Assembly (NCBI RefSeq): GCF_002001175.1
Contig: NZ_MUNT01000006.1
Coordinates: 186,001 to 250,000, forward strand
Length of the DNA stretch: 64,000 nucleotides
Reading direction: 5' to 3'
From: Rhodanobacter sp. C03
GTDB taxonomy: Bacteria; Pseudomonadota; Gammaproteobacteria; Xanthomonadales; Rhodanobacteraceae
Shown: positions 13,001-21,892 of the stretch, piece by piece
Position numbering within the stretch: position 1 is the stretch's first letter
How the letters are laid out: every line of letters starts with the position of its first letter
Made by a program: the position numbers and the translations under genes
Notes under the pieces: model-generated
The model's input: the letters and a program-made list of their open reading frames with translations, nothing else
Told to the model about the DNA's origin: nothing
Databases searched by the model: none

Positions 13001-13140
13001 ACCCGGTCGAACCAGGGCGCATCGAATGGTGCCCATGGGTCGCTGGACGAGGCTGGGGTGGCGATGACGCCGAAAGACAGCAGAAGCAGACCGAGCAAGC
13101 CCAGACAGCAACGGCGAAAGAGGCGATACCGATCAATCAT
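10099..13140 (-). CDS. Two-component-regulator-propeller (Reg_prop/Y_Y_Y) diguanylate cyclase
   Basis: This is a membrane-bound one-polypeptide sensor that probably makes c-di-GMP in response to a periplasmic ligand. The 1013-residue protein has an N-terminal signal/anchor, then many Reg_prop blades (repeated GLVWVGT, GGVWIATDAGL, GNIWVATDLGL, RLWVSTFGGLGL). A Y_Y_Y-type beta-sandwich follows (SYRMEGLDEGWTQI ... LPHGDYRLRLRAE), then one membrane helix (FVALLLLIALVVLLVHL), a coiled linker and a GGDEF domain. The catalytic motif is GGEEF at residues 931-935. An allosteric I-site RQGD lies five residues upstream, so it should be active and product-inhibited. Reg_prop/Y_Y_Y proteins often sense glycans or other extracellular matter; the ligand here is unknown. 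An ATG at 13200 would add 20 residues; 13140 is chosen for the clean signal anchor. Confidence 0.93.
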   Translation of the reverse strand: MIDRYRLFRRCCLGLLGLLLLSFGVIATPASSSDPWAPFDAPWFDRVGSSEGVPQSIITSIAQDQRGLVWVGTMVGLARYDGYRTQVFDTRNGSTPGLPDAYVRCLLALPDGGLLIGTNAGGLVRLDPATNRFLTYPIGANGTSDRKIYDLADDHAGGVWIATDAGLDHLDPRTNTITQLHTGADAAPRNFSVLQDRAGNVWLGNDKGLFVRRAGSTAFERPEPPAGTVATVLTNQIWALHEDSKGRLWVGSGQAGAVYLDTDGQWHPVPGFSGYRDGAQQSTVRDLLEITPNTMWIATDGSGVLAYTAGDTQLRQIKHDAAIASSLPGDSVRGLLQDRSGNIWVATDLGLARTDPNARAAFSLLPSPLEQNALSDTSVRGIYVDTRGRIWLGLGSGRIDMIDLKLGRMTHLQLGGNQLHRDVQTFVEAADGSILVGTQGLARIDPDTLAIQPSILQALENKPVLSLQRDGSRILIGTYDGLYRYDTRSGTLDHVEHDPGDSSSLASNTVRQIARVGDSWWYGTTRGISIANSTLDNNGFENLGHHGDEPSSLPQNYISSITLDPQERLWVSTFGGLGLIDHYSPGGPYRFRTIGVAQGLASDKISGVLDDDRGNLWISTSNGVSMIDHATQAVHNLGPRDGLRIPSYVYVGAARAPGGELLFGGLGGLTVIRPDWRAPAATAAPLAITHAIVNGDEVPFGELPHDGQTINLDSRSRNLRVDFALLDYQTPLETSYSYRMEGLDEGWTQIPRGALPSAIYTNLPHGDYRLRLRAETHGMQPHSIETSVGIKVKPRWYETVLSRFVALLLLIALVVLLVHLRTLYLRRQAVQLQRQIDEHTRDLLAANQRLDELAGTDGLTGVYNRRRFLELAGGEFELAKDRSICIALFDLDRFKRINDTHGHLAGDAVIRCAIEVIRQHCRQGDLVGRYGGEEFVLCLPDTSLSDALDTAERIRKELSTSVVAHDGHSIAVTVSIGVAALRPGESIEQWLSRADKALYEAKHDGRNRCVMAP

Positions 13141-13366
13141 GCGGCGTGCAGGAGACCGGATCTGTGTATGCAGGCAAGGCCTGTATCCATGGCCATCCAT
13201 GTAGAGGAAAGTGCAACCCGGACTTCACTTACGTCCCGCCCCCCGGCGTGCATGGCGGGTCAAGGCCGCCATTGGGTCCATCATAGCGGCAAATTCCGCT
13301 TTCAATAGAGACAGGGAGGAAGGCGGCCTGTCCGGGGCAGAGCCAACGGGTTCGCTGGAATCTGCC

Positions 13367-14086
13367 TTATCCGCCCATGGCTGGCTTCAGCATCAGGGCC
13401 TTTCGCAATTCGTCGCGCGCCGCAAGGAAATCGGCATGCCAGGCCGGATCCCGCAGCAATTGCGCCGCGATGACGGTACCTGCGGTCCGGCCTGCTTCCA
13501 CGTCGCTCGGAAAATGCACGCCCATCACCACGCGATGATGGGCATACAGCGCCGCCCGATCGAAGAGGGCCGCACGTTTTTCCGGCAGCATGTCGCCCAG
13601 CAGGACGGCAGTGGTGTAGCCGAACGTGGCATGCCCGCTGGGGTAGCTCCAGTCGCCGGGTTTTTCCACGCTCAGCGGATGCACCTTGTCCGAAACCTCG
13701 CTGGGACGCGGATGTTTCCACCAGGACTTGGCCAGCTTGACGCTGGCCTTGTCGAGTTGCTCGACGCGTTTGAAGAAGGCCGCCGTGCGCGGCAGCGTCG
13801 AGGGTGCCAGGTTCGGGCCAAGCACGTCGGTGAAGCGAAACACGGAGCGATCCGCATCGGCCTTGGCCGCTTCGTCCTCGTCGGCCGTCCGCGCTGCCTG
13901 GGCAGCGAGGACGGCCTGGAGGTCGTCAAGTGCGGTCGGCGACCCTGCTGCCGGCGGTGGCGCCAGCAGCAGGGTCAGGTCGATGCCATCCGTGATGCTC
14001 TCTGTCTGGGCGCTCCCGTCGGCGGCAAGTGCCGGGACGACGGGCAGCAGCAGTGCAGCTAGCAGGAGGAAACGGCGAGCTGTCAT
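13367..14086 (-). CDS. Class A (PAP2-type) non-specific acid phosphatase
   Basis: This is a predicted periplasmic phosphatase releasing Pi from organic phosphomonoesters. The 239-residue protein starts with a Sec signal (MTARRFLLLAALLLPVVPALA). It has all three PAP2 motifs: K(x6)RP in KSWWKHPRP, PSGH in SYPSGHATFGYTTAVLL, and the R/H/D motif in AHHRVVMGVHFPSDVEAG. The spacing and the DVLGPNLAPSTLPRTAAFF segment resemble PhoN/PhoC class A enzymes. Its ATG overlaps the stop of the upstream TonB-dependent receptor (ATGA at 14083-14086), so receptor and phosphatase are translationally coupled. That suggests the pair harvests a phosphorylated compound. Confidence 0.93.
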   Translation of the reverse strand: MTARRFLLLAALLLPVVPALAADGSAQTESITDGIDLTLLLAPPPAAGSPTALDDLQAVLAAQAARTADEDEAAKADADRSVFRFTDVLGPNLAPSTLPRTAAFFKRVEQLDKASVKLAKSWWKHPRPSEVSDKVHPLSVEKPGDWSYPSGHATFGYTTAVLLGDMLPEKRAALFDRAALYAHHRVVMGVHFPSDVEAGRTAGTVIAAQLLRDPAWHADFLAARDELRKALMLKPAMGG

Positions 14087-16344
14087 TGGAACTTGGCCGA
14101 CAGAGTGACGAAATAGTTGCGCTCGGGAATTGTGTAGTACAGCGGTGTGTTGTCCTGCGCCGTGTAACCGGCCAGGTTGTAGATGCTCTTGTTGTCGAAG
14201 ATGTTGTTCACCTGCAATCCGAGCTTGATGTCCTTCAGCTCACCCATGTCCTGCGCGAACGTGTAGCTGGCAGCGAAATTGGTGATGGCGTAGCCGCCGA
14301 TGGGCTGCGAATTGCCGGTGTCGCCATAGCTGTGGCCGACGAACTTGTCGATGAGCGACGCATACAGCGGGCCGCTGCGATAGATCAAGCCCAGCGCCGC
14401 GGTCTTGTGCGGCGCATTGGGTACCCAGTCGCCGGTAGTCTTGTCGTTGGCGCGATTGAGCGAGCCATTGGCGTAGATGCTGAAGCCAGCGCCGAGTAGA
14501 TAAGTGCCCTCGGTCTCGAAGCCTTTGTAGACGGCACCGCCCTCGTTGTAGAAATACGTGACACCGCCGATCTTGCGGCTGTTGATCAGGTTGTTGAAGT
14601 CGATGCTGTAGACGTCAGCCGAGAGTGTCAGGCGGTCATCGCTCCAGGTCGTGCCGAGCTGGCGGTTGACGGTCTGTTCCGGCTTGAGGTCGCCGCTCGC
14701 CGACGGATTGGTGGTGTAGAAGGTGTTGAGGTTGGGCGCGAGGAAGCCTTTCGCCCACTGCGCGTACGCCGTCCAGTTCTGGCTGAACTGCCAGTGCAGC
14801 GCGAGCGAGGGCAGCGGCTTGCTCCAGTCCTTGCTGTAGTCCAGCGGCTTGCCGGTTTTCTGGTTCACGATGGCATTGATGTCGCGCTGGAAGTCGGCGT
14901 ACTTCACGCCACCGGTCAGCGATGCCGCGTCGGTGATGTTCCAGTTGTATTCGACGAACGGCTGGAAGGTCTTCAGCGAGTCGGTCATGTTGCGATCGAC
15001 GGCTGCCGATGCAGGTATCGCGTTTGGCGCGAAATCCAGAGTGTCATCCACTTCATTCTGCCAGCGCAGGTTGTCCTGGTCGTCGTACCAGAAGCCGGCG
15101 CGCAGCTCGCCGGGTCCGAGTTCCTTGCTGATGCGGAAGATGTCGCCCCAGGAGCGGTACCAGTTGCGCATCGTCTGGCCGGGTACGTTGTTGGGGCCGT
15201 AGACCGTGCCGTTCGGTGTTTCGCCGTTCGGGTCCTCGCCGTTGTAGCCGAAATGGTTGTAGGCGATCGTGTACAGCTTGTTGTCGATGGTCCAGCCGTC
15301 GAATGCCGAATGCAGTCCGATGTAGCCCATGTAAGTGCTGATCTGGTCGAAGTTGTAACCGTAATAATTCTGCTTGGTCGGGTCGCTGCTCAGGCCGTAG
15401 TTCGGGCCATCCTGCGCAATCTGTGCGCGTGTCTCGCCGAGTGACACGTACTGGTGGATCTGGTTGTACATGCCGACGAAGGTGAGCGTGGTGTTGTCGC
15501 CGATCGGCTGCACCACTTTCGCGAAGATGTTCTGCCGGCGCTGTCCGGCATCGGTCAGGTAGCCGTCCGAGCTTGAGTTCTGCACGTTGATGAAGGCGGT
15601 GGTCCCGCCGGTCTGCGCGATCGCGCCAGTGTTCAGTTGCAGACTCTGCACCTGGGTGTCCCAGCTGCCGAAGCTCAGGGATGGCTCGAGGCTGAACGTG
15701 CTGGAAGGCGTGCGCGAATCCACCGCGATGGTGCCGCCGAAGGTGGCATTGCCCAGCGTGCTGGCGGTGCCGGGGCCACGATCGACGACGATGCCACCCG
15801 TATCCTGGTTGGTGTAGTACGAGGTCGAGTGATGGGTGAAGTCGTTCGAGTCGCCCCACGGGATGCCGTCGAACGTCACGTTGTACTGGCCGTCCTGGAA
15901 GCCGCGCATGGTGACGCTCGCCGCTTCCATCAGGCCCGGCCCGTTCGGCGCGACCGTGGATACGCTGGGCGAGATCGAGATGGCGTCGGTGTAGTCGCCG
16001 GTCGGCGATACGTTTTCGCGCAGGTACAGCTCGCCGATGCTCGACTGCGGCTGTATGGCCACCATCGAGCCTTGCGTGGGTGCGATGTTGCTCACCGTAG
16101 TCGCGGTACCGGTGACGTGGACGGCATCGAGGTTCTGCGCATTCTGGATCGACGTGGCCGCGCCCGCATCGTTATTCGGAGCTGGATTATTCGCGAAAGC
16201 ATTCGATGCAGAACTGGTCGGAGCGGATATGGCGCCAGTCGCCGTGGTGTCATCGGCAAAGGCCGGTGCGGATAATGCCGCGGCAATGCAAAAGGCGAGC
16301 AGGGCGGGTTTGCGTAGTCGGAGGGTCGAAGTCTGCCGCGTCAT
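14083..16344 (-). CDS. TonB-dependent outer-membrane receptor
   Basis: This is an energised outer-membrane importer. The 753-residue protein has a signal peptide (LLAFCIAAALSAPAFA), a low-complexity Ala/Asn/Ser-rich spacer and a TonB-box-like DAVHVTG. The plug domain follows (SPTGDYTDAISISPSVSTVAPNGPGL ... VTMRGFQDGQYNVTFDGIPWGD), then a beta-barrel with strands such as LEPSLSFGSWD. It ends in the Omp-type aromatic terminus FVTLSAKFQ. The substrate is unknown; it does not carry obvious siderophore-specific extensions. Translational coupling to the class A phosphatase downstream suggests a phosphorylated or phosphate-linked substrate. ATG at 16344 is chosen; a TTG four codons upstream is possible. 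An inverted repeat lies about 100 bases upstream. Confidence 0.93.
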   Translation of the reverse strand: MTRQTSTLRLRKPALLAFCIAAALSAPAFADDTTATGAISAPTSSASNAFANNPAPNNDAGAATSIQNAQNLDAVHVTGTATTVSNIAPTQGSMVAIQPQSSIGELYLRENVSPTGDYTDAISISPSVSTVAPNGPGLMEAASVTMRGFQDGQYNVTFDGIPWGDSNDFTHHSTSYYTNQDTGGIVVDRGPGTASTLGNATFGGTIAVDSRTPSSTFSLEPSLSFGSWDTQVQSLQLNTGAIAQTGGTTAFINVQNSSSDGYLTDAGQRRQNIFAKVVQPIGDNTTLTFVGMYNQIHQYVSLGETRAQIAQDGPNYGLSSDPTKQNYYGYNFDQISTYMGYIGLHSAFDGWTIDNKLYTIAYNHFGYNGEDPNGETPNGTVYGPNNVPGQTMRNWYRSWGDIFRISKELGPGELRAGFWYDDQDNLRWQNEVDDTLDFAPNAIPASAAVDRNMTDSLKTFQPFVEYNWNITDAASLTGGVKYADFQRDINAIVNQKTGKPLDYSKDWSKPLPSLALHWQFSQNWTAYAQWAKGFLAPNLNTFYTTNPSASGDLKPEQTVNRQLGTTWSDDRLTLSADVYSIDFNNLINSRKIGGVTYFYNEGGAVYKGFETEGTYLLGAGFSIYANGSLNRANDKTTGDWVPNAPHKTAALGLIYRSGPLYASLIDKFVGHSYGDTGNSQPIGGYAITNFAASYTFAQDMGELKDIKLGLQVNNIFDNKSIYNLAGYTAQDNTPLYYTIPERNYFVTLSAKFQ

Positions 16345-16646
16345 GGGTTGTCCCAAAGTTGTTGTTGGTTAGGGGCGCTGTGCGGGGCGCCAACCTAGTC
16401 ATCCGACATGACAATTGGGTAACAACCAGATTATTTGAAAATCTTTCGACATAATCGAAAGTTGATGCGCTAAGCAGGACCTAAGCTTGGTAATCGAATA
16501 CAAATAAAATAGGGATGTCGGATATTTTCATTAATCGATCGATGTGGTCGATTTTCATGCTTCGAGGTGCCTGGCGGCGAGCCTTGGTCATCGAGCTGCG
16601 CGGATCGTTTCGTCTGGCCGCTGGCCGGATGTCTTATCATCCGAAT
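16345..16646. other. AT-rich intergenic region between TonB receptor and rarA
   Basis: This 302-base divergent spacer is clearly richer in A+T than its surroundings, especially 16410-16540, and no convincing gene is visible. It carries promoters for the receptor operon (leftward) and rarA (rightward), and one clean inverted repeat at 16443-16461. An open frame from 16515 joins rarA in frame but lacks family support. Confidence 0.6.
16443..16461. promoter_or_regulatory. Inverted repeat CTTTCGA-N5-TCGAAAG, candidate operator
   Basis: Perfect 7-base arms separated by CATAA lie about 100 bases upstream of the TonB receptor start in an AT-rich region. The 19-base dyad fits a dimeric repressor or activator site. 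It does not look like a Fur or Pho box, so the regulator is unknown. Confidence 0.5.
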
Positions 16647-17981
16647 ATGTCATCCCGTGTTTCACCCGGCATCCCCGGCCTGTTCGCCGAACCCGACGCA
16701 CTCAAGCCGCTGGCCGAGCGCATGCGTCCGCGCAGCCTCGATGAGATCGTCGGCCAGCAGCGACTGGTCGGCCCGGACAAGGCGCTGCGCCGCGCGCTGG
16801 AGGCCGGAAAGATCCATTCGATGGTGTTGTGGGGGCCGCCCGGTTGCGGCAAGACCACGCTGGCGCTGCTGGTGGCGCGCTATGCCGATGCGGATTTCCG
16901 CGCGATCTCCGCGGTGCTGTCTGGCCTGCCGGATGTGCGCAAGGCGCTGGCCGAAGCCGAGGTGAATTTCGCCCAGGGTCGGCGCACCGTGCTGTTTGTC
17001 GACGAGGTGCATCGCTTCAACAAGACCCAACAGGATGCCTTCCTGCCGCATATCGAAAAAGGCGTGATCATCTTCATCGGTGCCACCACCGAGAACCCGT
17101 CGTTCGAATTGAACTCCGCGCTGCTGTCGCGCTGCCGCGTGCACGTGCTGGAACCGATCTCCACCGACGACATCGTGGCTGCGCTCAAGCGTGCGCTGGC
17201 CGACAGCGAACGTGGTCTTGGTGAGTTGCAGCTGCAGGTGGGCGACGAGTCGCTGGAGTCGATCGCCCAGGCTGCCGATGGCGACGTGCGTCGCGCATTG
17301 ACCCTGCTGGAAATCGCCGCCGAGCTGGCCGAAGACAAGAAAATCGACGAGGTCACGCTGACCCAGGTGCTGGCCGACCGCACCCGCCGCTTCGACAAGA
17401 TGGGCGAGCAGTTCTACGACCAGATCTCGGCACTGCACAAATCCGTGCGCTCGTCCGATCCCGATGCCGCCGTGTACTGGCTGTGCCGCATGCTCGATGG
17501 CGGCGTCGATCCGCTGTACCTGGCGCGCCGGATGACGCGCATGGCAGTAGAAGACGTCGGCCTGGCCGAGCCGCGCGCGTGGCGGATGGCGCTGGATGCG
17601 TGGGATACCTACGAGCGCCTGGGCAGTCCTGAAGGCGAGCTGGGGCTGGCCCAGCTGGCGATCTGGCTGGCGATCTCGCCCAAGAGCAACGCCGCCTACA
17701 TGGCCTACAACAAGGCCCGCGCCGCGATCCGCGAAGGCGGCACGCTGGAAGTGCCGATGCACCTGCGCAACGCGCCGACCAAGCTGATGAAGGGCCTTGG
17801 CTACGGCAAGGGCTACCAGTACGACCACGACGCCGAAGGCGGCATCGCACTCGACCAGCAATGCCTGCCCGACGAACTCGTCGGCAGCGTGTTCTACGAA
17901 CCGGTCGAACGCGGGCTGGAACTGCAGCTGCGCGAAAAACTGCTGGCCCTGCGCACTGCCCGCGAGAAGGCTCGCAAGTAG
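16647..17981 (+). CDS. rarA: Replication-associated recombination protein A (RarA/MgsA)
   Basis: RarA is an AAA+ clamp-loader-like ATPase acting at stalled replication forks with SSB. The 444-residue protein has Walker A GPPGCGKT at 63-70, Walker B VLFVDEVHRF (Asp119/Glu120), sensor 1 IGATTENPSFE and an SRC arginine-finger box in LLSRCRVHVLEP. The C-terminal MgsA tetramerisation region contains FDKMGEQFYDQISALHKSVRSSDPDAAVYWL and SPKSNAAYMAY. The start at 16647 gives MSSRVSPGIPGLFAEPDALKPLAERMRP, which fits the family. Its place between lolA and serS is the conserved order. Confidence 0.97.
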   Translation: MSSRVSPGIPGLFAEPDALKPLAERMRPRSLDEIVGQQRLVGPDKALRRALEAGKIHSMVLWGPPGCGKTTLALLVARYADADFRAISAVLSGLPDVRKALAEAEVNFAQGRRTVLFVDEVHRFNKTQQDAFLPHIEKGVIIFIGATTENPSFELNSALLSRCRVHVLEPISTDDIVAALKRALADSERGLGELQLQVGDESLESIAQAADGDVRRALTLLEIAAELAEDKKIDEVTLTQVLADRTRRFDKMGEQFYDQISALHKSVRSSDPDAAVYWLCRMLDGGVDPLYLARRMTRMAVEDVGLAEPRAWRMALDAWDTYERLGSPEGELGLAQLAIWLAISPKSNAAYMAYNKARAAIREGGTLEVPMHLRNAPTKLMKGLGYGKGYQYDHDAEGGIALDQQCLPDELVGSVFYEPVERGLELQLREKLLALRTAREKARK

Positions 17982-17989
17982 GAGCGCAC

Positions 17990-18008
17990 CCCCGGATCAA
18001 GTCCGGGG
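17990..18008 (+). terminator. Stem-loop after rarA
   Basis: CCCCGGA and TCCGGGG form a perfect 7-bp stem with a TCAAG loop, 8 bases after the rarA stop. There is no T-run, so it may be a processing or attenuating hairpin rather than a strong intrinsic terminator. Confidence 0.45.
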
Positions 18009-18132
18009 CAGGCGCTGTGCGCGAAATCGGCCAACCCGATGCCAGCCAGGGCGGCAGCCCGCGCTGCATCAGCCCTTGCAGTCGCCAGCATGCAAAGCAT
18101 AGATTCGCCCCACCAACCGGGGAGGGTGAGTC

Positions 18133-18711
18133 ATGCGCGTACTCGTAGCGGGTCTGATCGGCGGCATCCTGATGTTTCTCTGGGGTGTGGTGGCGCATAT
18201 GGCGCTGGGACTAGGCAACGTAGGCATCAGGCAGCCACCCAACGAAAGCGTGGTGCTCAGCGCGCTGCATGAGGGGCTCGGCGAGCAGGCTGGCGTCTAT
18301 ATCCTGCCGTCGCTGGATCCGAAGAAAATGGGCGACAAGGCAGAGGTCATTGCCTACCAGCAACAGGCCATACGCTCGCCTTACGCCTGGGTGGTCTACC
18401 TGCCGCAAGGTGACGACATGACCCAGATGGGGCCGCAGATCGGGCGGCAGTGGGCGTCGGATACCTTGAGTGGACTGGCGCTGGCCTTCGTGATGGGACT
18501 GGCGGGGCTCGGTTTCCGCCGTCGCCTCGCGCTGGCGGCCGCGGTGGCGGTGTTCGCCTGGCTGAGCACGATGGTGCCGTACTGGAACTGGTACCGCTTT
18601 CCGCTCGACTTCACCTGGGCCGCGCTGATCGAGCAGCTGATCGGCTGGCTGATCGCCGGCGCCGCGATGGCATGGTGGCTGGGTCGCAGCGAGCGCAAGC
18701 TGGCGAGCTGA
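18133..18711 (+). CDS. Hypothetical inner-membrane protein
   Basis: A 192-residue protein with an N-terminal membrane helix (VLVAGLIGGILMFLWGVVAHMAL) and a roughly 85-residue extracytoplasmic loop. Two or three C-terminal helices follow (DTLSGLALAFVMGLAGLGF, LALAAAVAVFAWLSTMVPYW, LIGWLIAGAAMAWWLG). The ATG is preceded by GGGAGGGTG, a strong ribosome binding site. I do not recognise a functional family. It lies between rarA and serS and is followed by a strong hairpin, so it is likely a single transcription unit. Confidence 0.8.
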   Translation: MRVLVAGLIGGILMFLWGVVAHMALGLGNVGIRQPPNESVVLSALHEGLGEQAGVYILPSLDPKKMGDKAEVIAYQQQAIRSPYAWVVYLPQGDDMTQMGPQIGRQWASDTLSGLALAFVMGLAGLGFRRRLALAAAVAVFAWLSTMVPYWNWYRFPLDFTWAALIEQLIGWLIAGAAMAWWLGRSERKLAS

Positions 18712-18723
18712 CCGGATCGCAAG

Positions 18724-18749
18724 CCGGGCGGCGTGGCCACGCCGCCCGG
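18724..18749 (+). terminator. 26-base perfect hairpin after the membrane protein gene
   Basis: Arms CCGGGCGGCGTGG and CCACGCCGCCCGG abut with no loop spacer, making a very stable 13-bp stem, followed by TATTCAATT. It begins 12 bases after the stop at 18711 and is the probable terminator of that gene. Confidence 0.65.
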
Positions 18750-18755
18750 TATTCA

Positions 18756-20511
<1,756 letters not shown>

Positions 20512-20559
20512 TAAACTGCGACGCTCGCTGGCAGCTCAAGCCGATCAGCGACAAGTTTT

Positions 20560-20651
<92 letters not shown>

Positions 20652-20656
20652 AAAGC

Positions 20657-20684
20657 AAAAAGCCCCTGATTTCAGGGGCTTTTT
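20657..20684 (+). terminator. Intrinsic terminator after tRNA-Ser
   Basis: AAAAAGCCCCTGA-TT-TCAGGGGCTTTTT forms a stem with flanking A and T runs, a classic bidirectional Rho-independent terminator 8 bases after the tRNA. Confidence 0.92.
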
Positions 20685-20727
20685 GTATGGATCTGCATTC
20701 TATCCGCAAATCTTCCCATGATCGCAG

Positions 20728-21093
20728 TTACGCCTGTTTTCGCTCGCGCTTCATGAAATCGGCCACAGGGCCCTTATCCGCGCCGGACGCTTTTGCTCTG
20801 CGGACAGCTTCCTCGTATTTCTCGTGCATGATGTCTTTTAACTCAGACACGACGAAACGATTCAGCAGATCACGCACCAGCGGCTGATACGAAACACCAC
20901 GGTGTTCCGCAATCAGCTTCAGGCTTGCGATAAGAGATTTCTCTAGGCGAATCGACACTGGATGAAGTCCCAGCGAATCATCCAGCGCTCTGCAGTCGTC
21001 ATCGCTGACGACGCCGACATGGTCCATGCTCCGCCCAAGCTCGCCGCTCTCCCACGCGTCGTTTTGCTGCGCGTTGTTGGACTTGATGGTCAT
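20728..21093 (-). CDS. Ribbon-helix-helix (CopG/BrnA-like) antitoxin candidate
   Basis: The 121-residue protein has an acidic N-terminal stretch (ESGELGRSMDHVGVVSDDDCRALDDSLGL). A likely RHH DNA-binding core follows: PVSIRLEKSLIASLKLIAEHRGVSYQPLVRDLLNRFVVSEL. It ends in a charged C-terminal helix. It follows the toxin-like gene by 10 bases. The ATG at 21093 is preceded by AAGGGAG, which overlaps the toxin stop; an upstream in-frame ATG at 21156 would overlap the toxin and is rejected. Order toxin-then-antitoxin matches BrnTA/HigBA-type modules. The antitoxin role is inferred from fold and context. Confidence 0.7.
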   Translation of the reverse strand: MTIKSNNAQQNDAWESGELGRSMDHVGVVSDDDCRALDDSLGLHPVSIRLEKSLIASLKLIAEHRGVSYQPLVRDLLNRFVVSELKDIMHEKYEEAVRRAKASGADKGPVADFMKRERKQA

Positions 21094-21103
21094 GTGTGCT
21101 CCC

Positions 21104-21400
21104 TTAAAAGTCACTTGGTTTGCCGTGCGCACGATATATGCGCAACTCTTCGTCACTGGCGATGTATGCCGTCCGAATATGGACGTTGCCCTCCCTGGGA
21201 ACGAAACAGACCTTGAGCAGCCGGCGATGGTTCGTCAGCGCGATGAACCATTGTGTGCGAGGGTCGGTGGCGTGCTGCTCACGAAGATCAAATAGCAGCT
21301 TTCCGGTACGGTTGTCGAACGCTTCGTGGACTTCCTTCTCCGACACGCCATGCCTATCGGTCAGTTTTTCCAGTATTTGCTTGGAAATGATGATACCCAT
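21104..21400 (-). CDS. Small BrnT/RelE-like toxin candidate
   Basis: The 98-residue basic protein contains HGVSEKEVHEAFDNRTGKLL, TQWFIALTNHRRLLKVCFVP and VHIRTAYIASDEELRIYR. This is a compact alpha/beta layout with a terminal R-x-A-Y segment reminiscent of BrnT-type RNase toxins. Similar small proteins are often annotated as ADP-ribosyl-(dinitrogen reductase) hydrolases, a label that does not match their size. It lies directly upstream of a ribbon-helix-helix gene with a 10-base gap, the usual organisation of a type II module. Toxicity is inferred only. Confidence 0.62.
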   Translation of the reverse strand: MGIIISKQILEKLTDRHGVSEKEVHEAFDNRTGKLLFDLREQHATDPRTQWFIALTNHRRLLKVCFVPREGNVHIRTAYIASDEELRIYRAHGKPSDF

Positions 21401-21541
21401 TCATACGTGTCCTGAACGTGACTGGGATCAGTGTATATACAAATCCTACAGATGGCAATATAGTTAGCTTTGTCCGTATATACATGTGCCGTTCGTCACG
21501 GATTTCAATACTCATTCGAACGCTGCATACAGGACAGAATC

Positions 21542-21820
21542 ATGCCAAATTTTTTGACTCGAGTTGAACTCCACGGCGCTACCGACGCTGACTACAACAC
21601 GCTACATGAAGACATGGGCAAGCGTGGTTTCGCCCGCACAATCCGTTCTGGCGATGTGCAATACAAGCTCCCTACAGCTGAATATGAGTGCAGCACGAAC
21701 CTGACGTGCGGCCAAGTGCGCGACGTGGCTATTGAGGCGGCAAAAGCTACCGGACGGAATCACTGGGTTCTGACGGTCGAATACGTCAACTCCGCATGGG
21801 TGTTGGTTCCCACGGCGTAA
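21542..21820 (+). CDS. Small GhoS/DUF2622-like protein
   Basis: The 92-residue protein starts MPNFLTRVELHGATDADYNT and has LHEDMGKRGFARTI, YKLPTAEYECSTNL and VRDVAIEAAKATGR before the C-terminal WVLTVEYVNSAWVLVP. The pattern (VELHGA, LPTAEY, VRD) resembles the DUF2622/GhoS family of small ferredoxin-like proteins. The E. coli member is the endoribonuclease antitoxin of the type V GhoST system. No GhoT-like membrane toxin is visible nearby. ATG at 21542 is chosen; an upstream start at 21470 gives no family-like residues. Family assignment is from memory and moderate. Confidence 0.6.
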   Translation: MPNFLTRVELHGATDADYNTLHEDMGKRGFARTIRSGDVQYKLPTAEYECSTNLTCGQVRDVAIEAAKATGRNHWVLTVEYVNSAWVLVPTA

Positions 21821-21892
21821 TTCTGCAAAACCTGAGACAGAGCCGGCAGCGCCGGCCCTGTCTCTTTCTCACGACGCCACACCGGATCAATC

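Noticed and set aside
21104-21400. Annotation as ADP-ribosyl-(dinitrogen reductase) hydrolase
   Set aside because: At 98 residues the protein is far smaller than DraG and lacks its metal motifs; a toxin-like role fits better.
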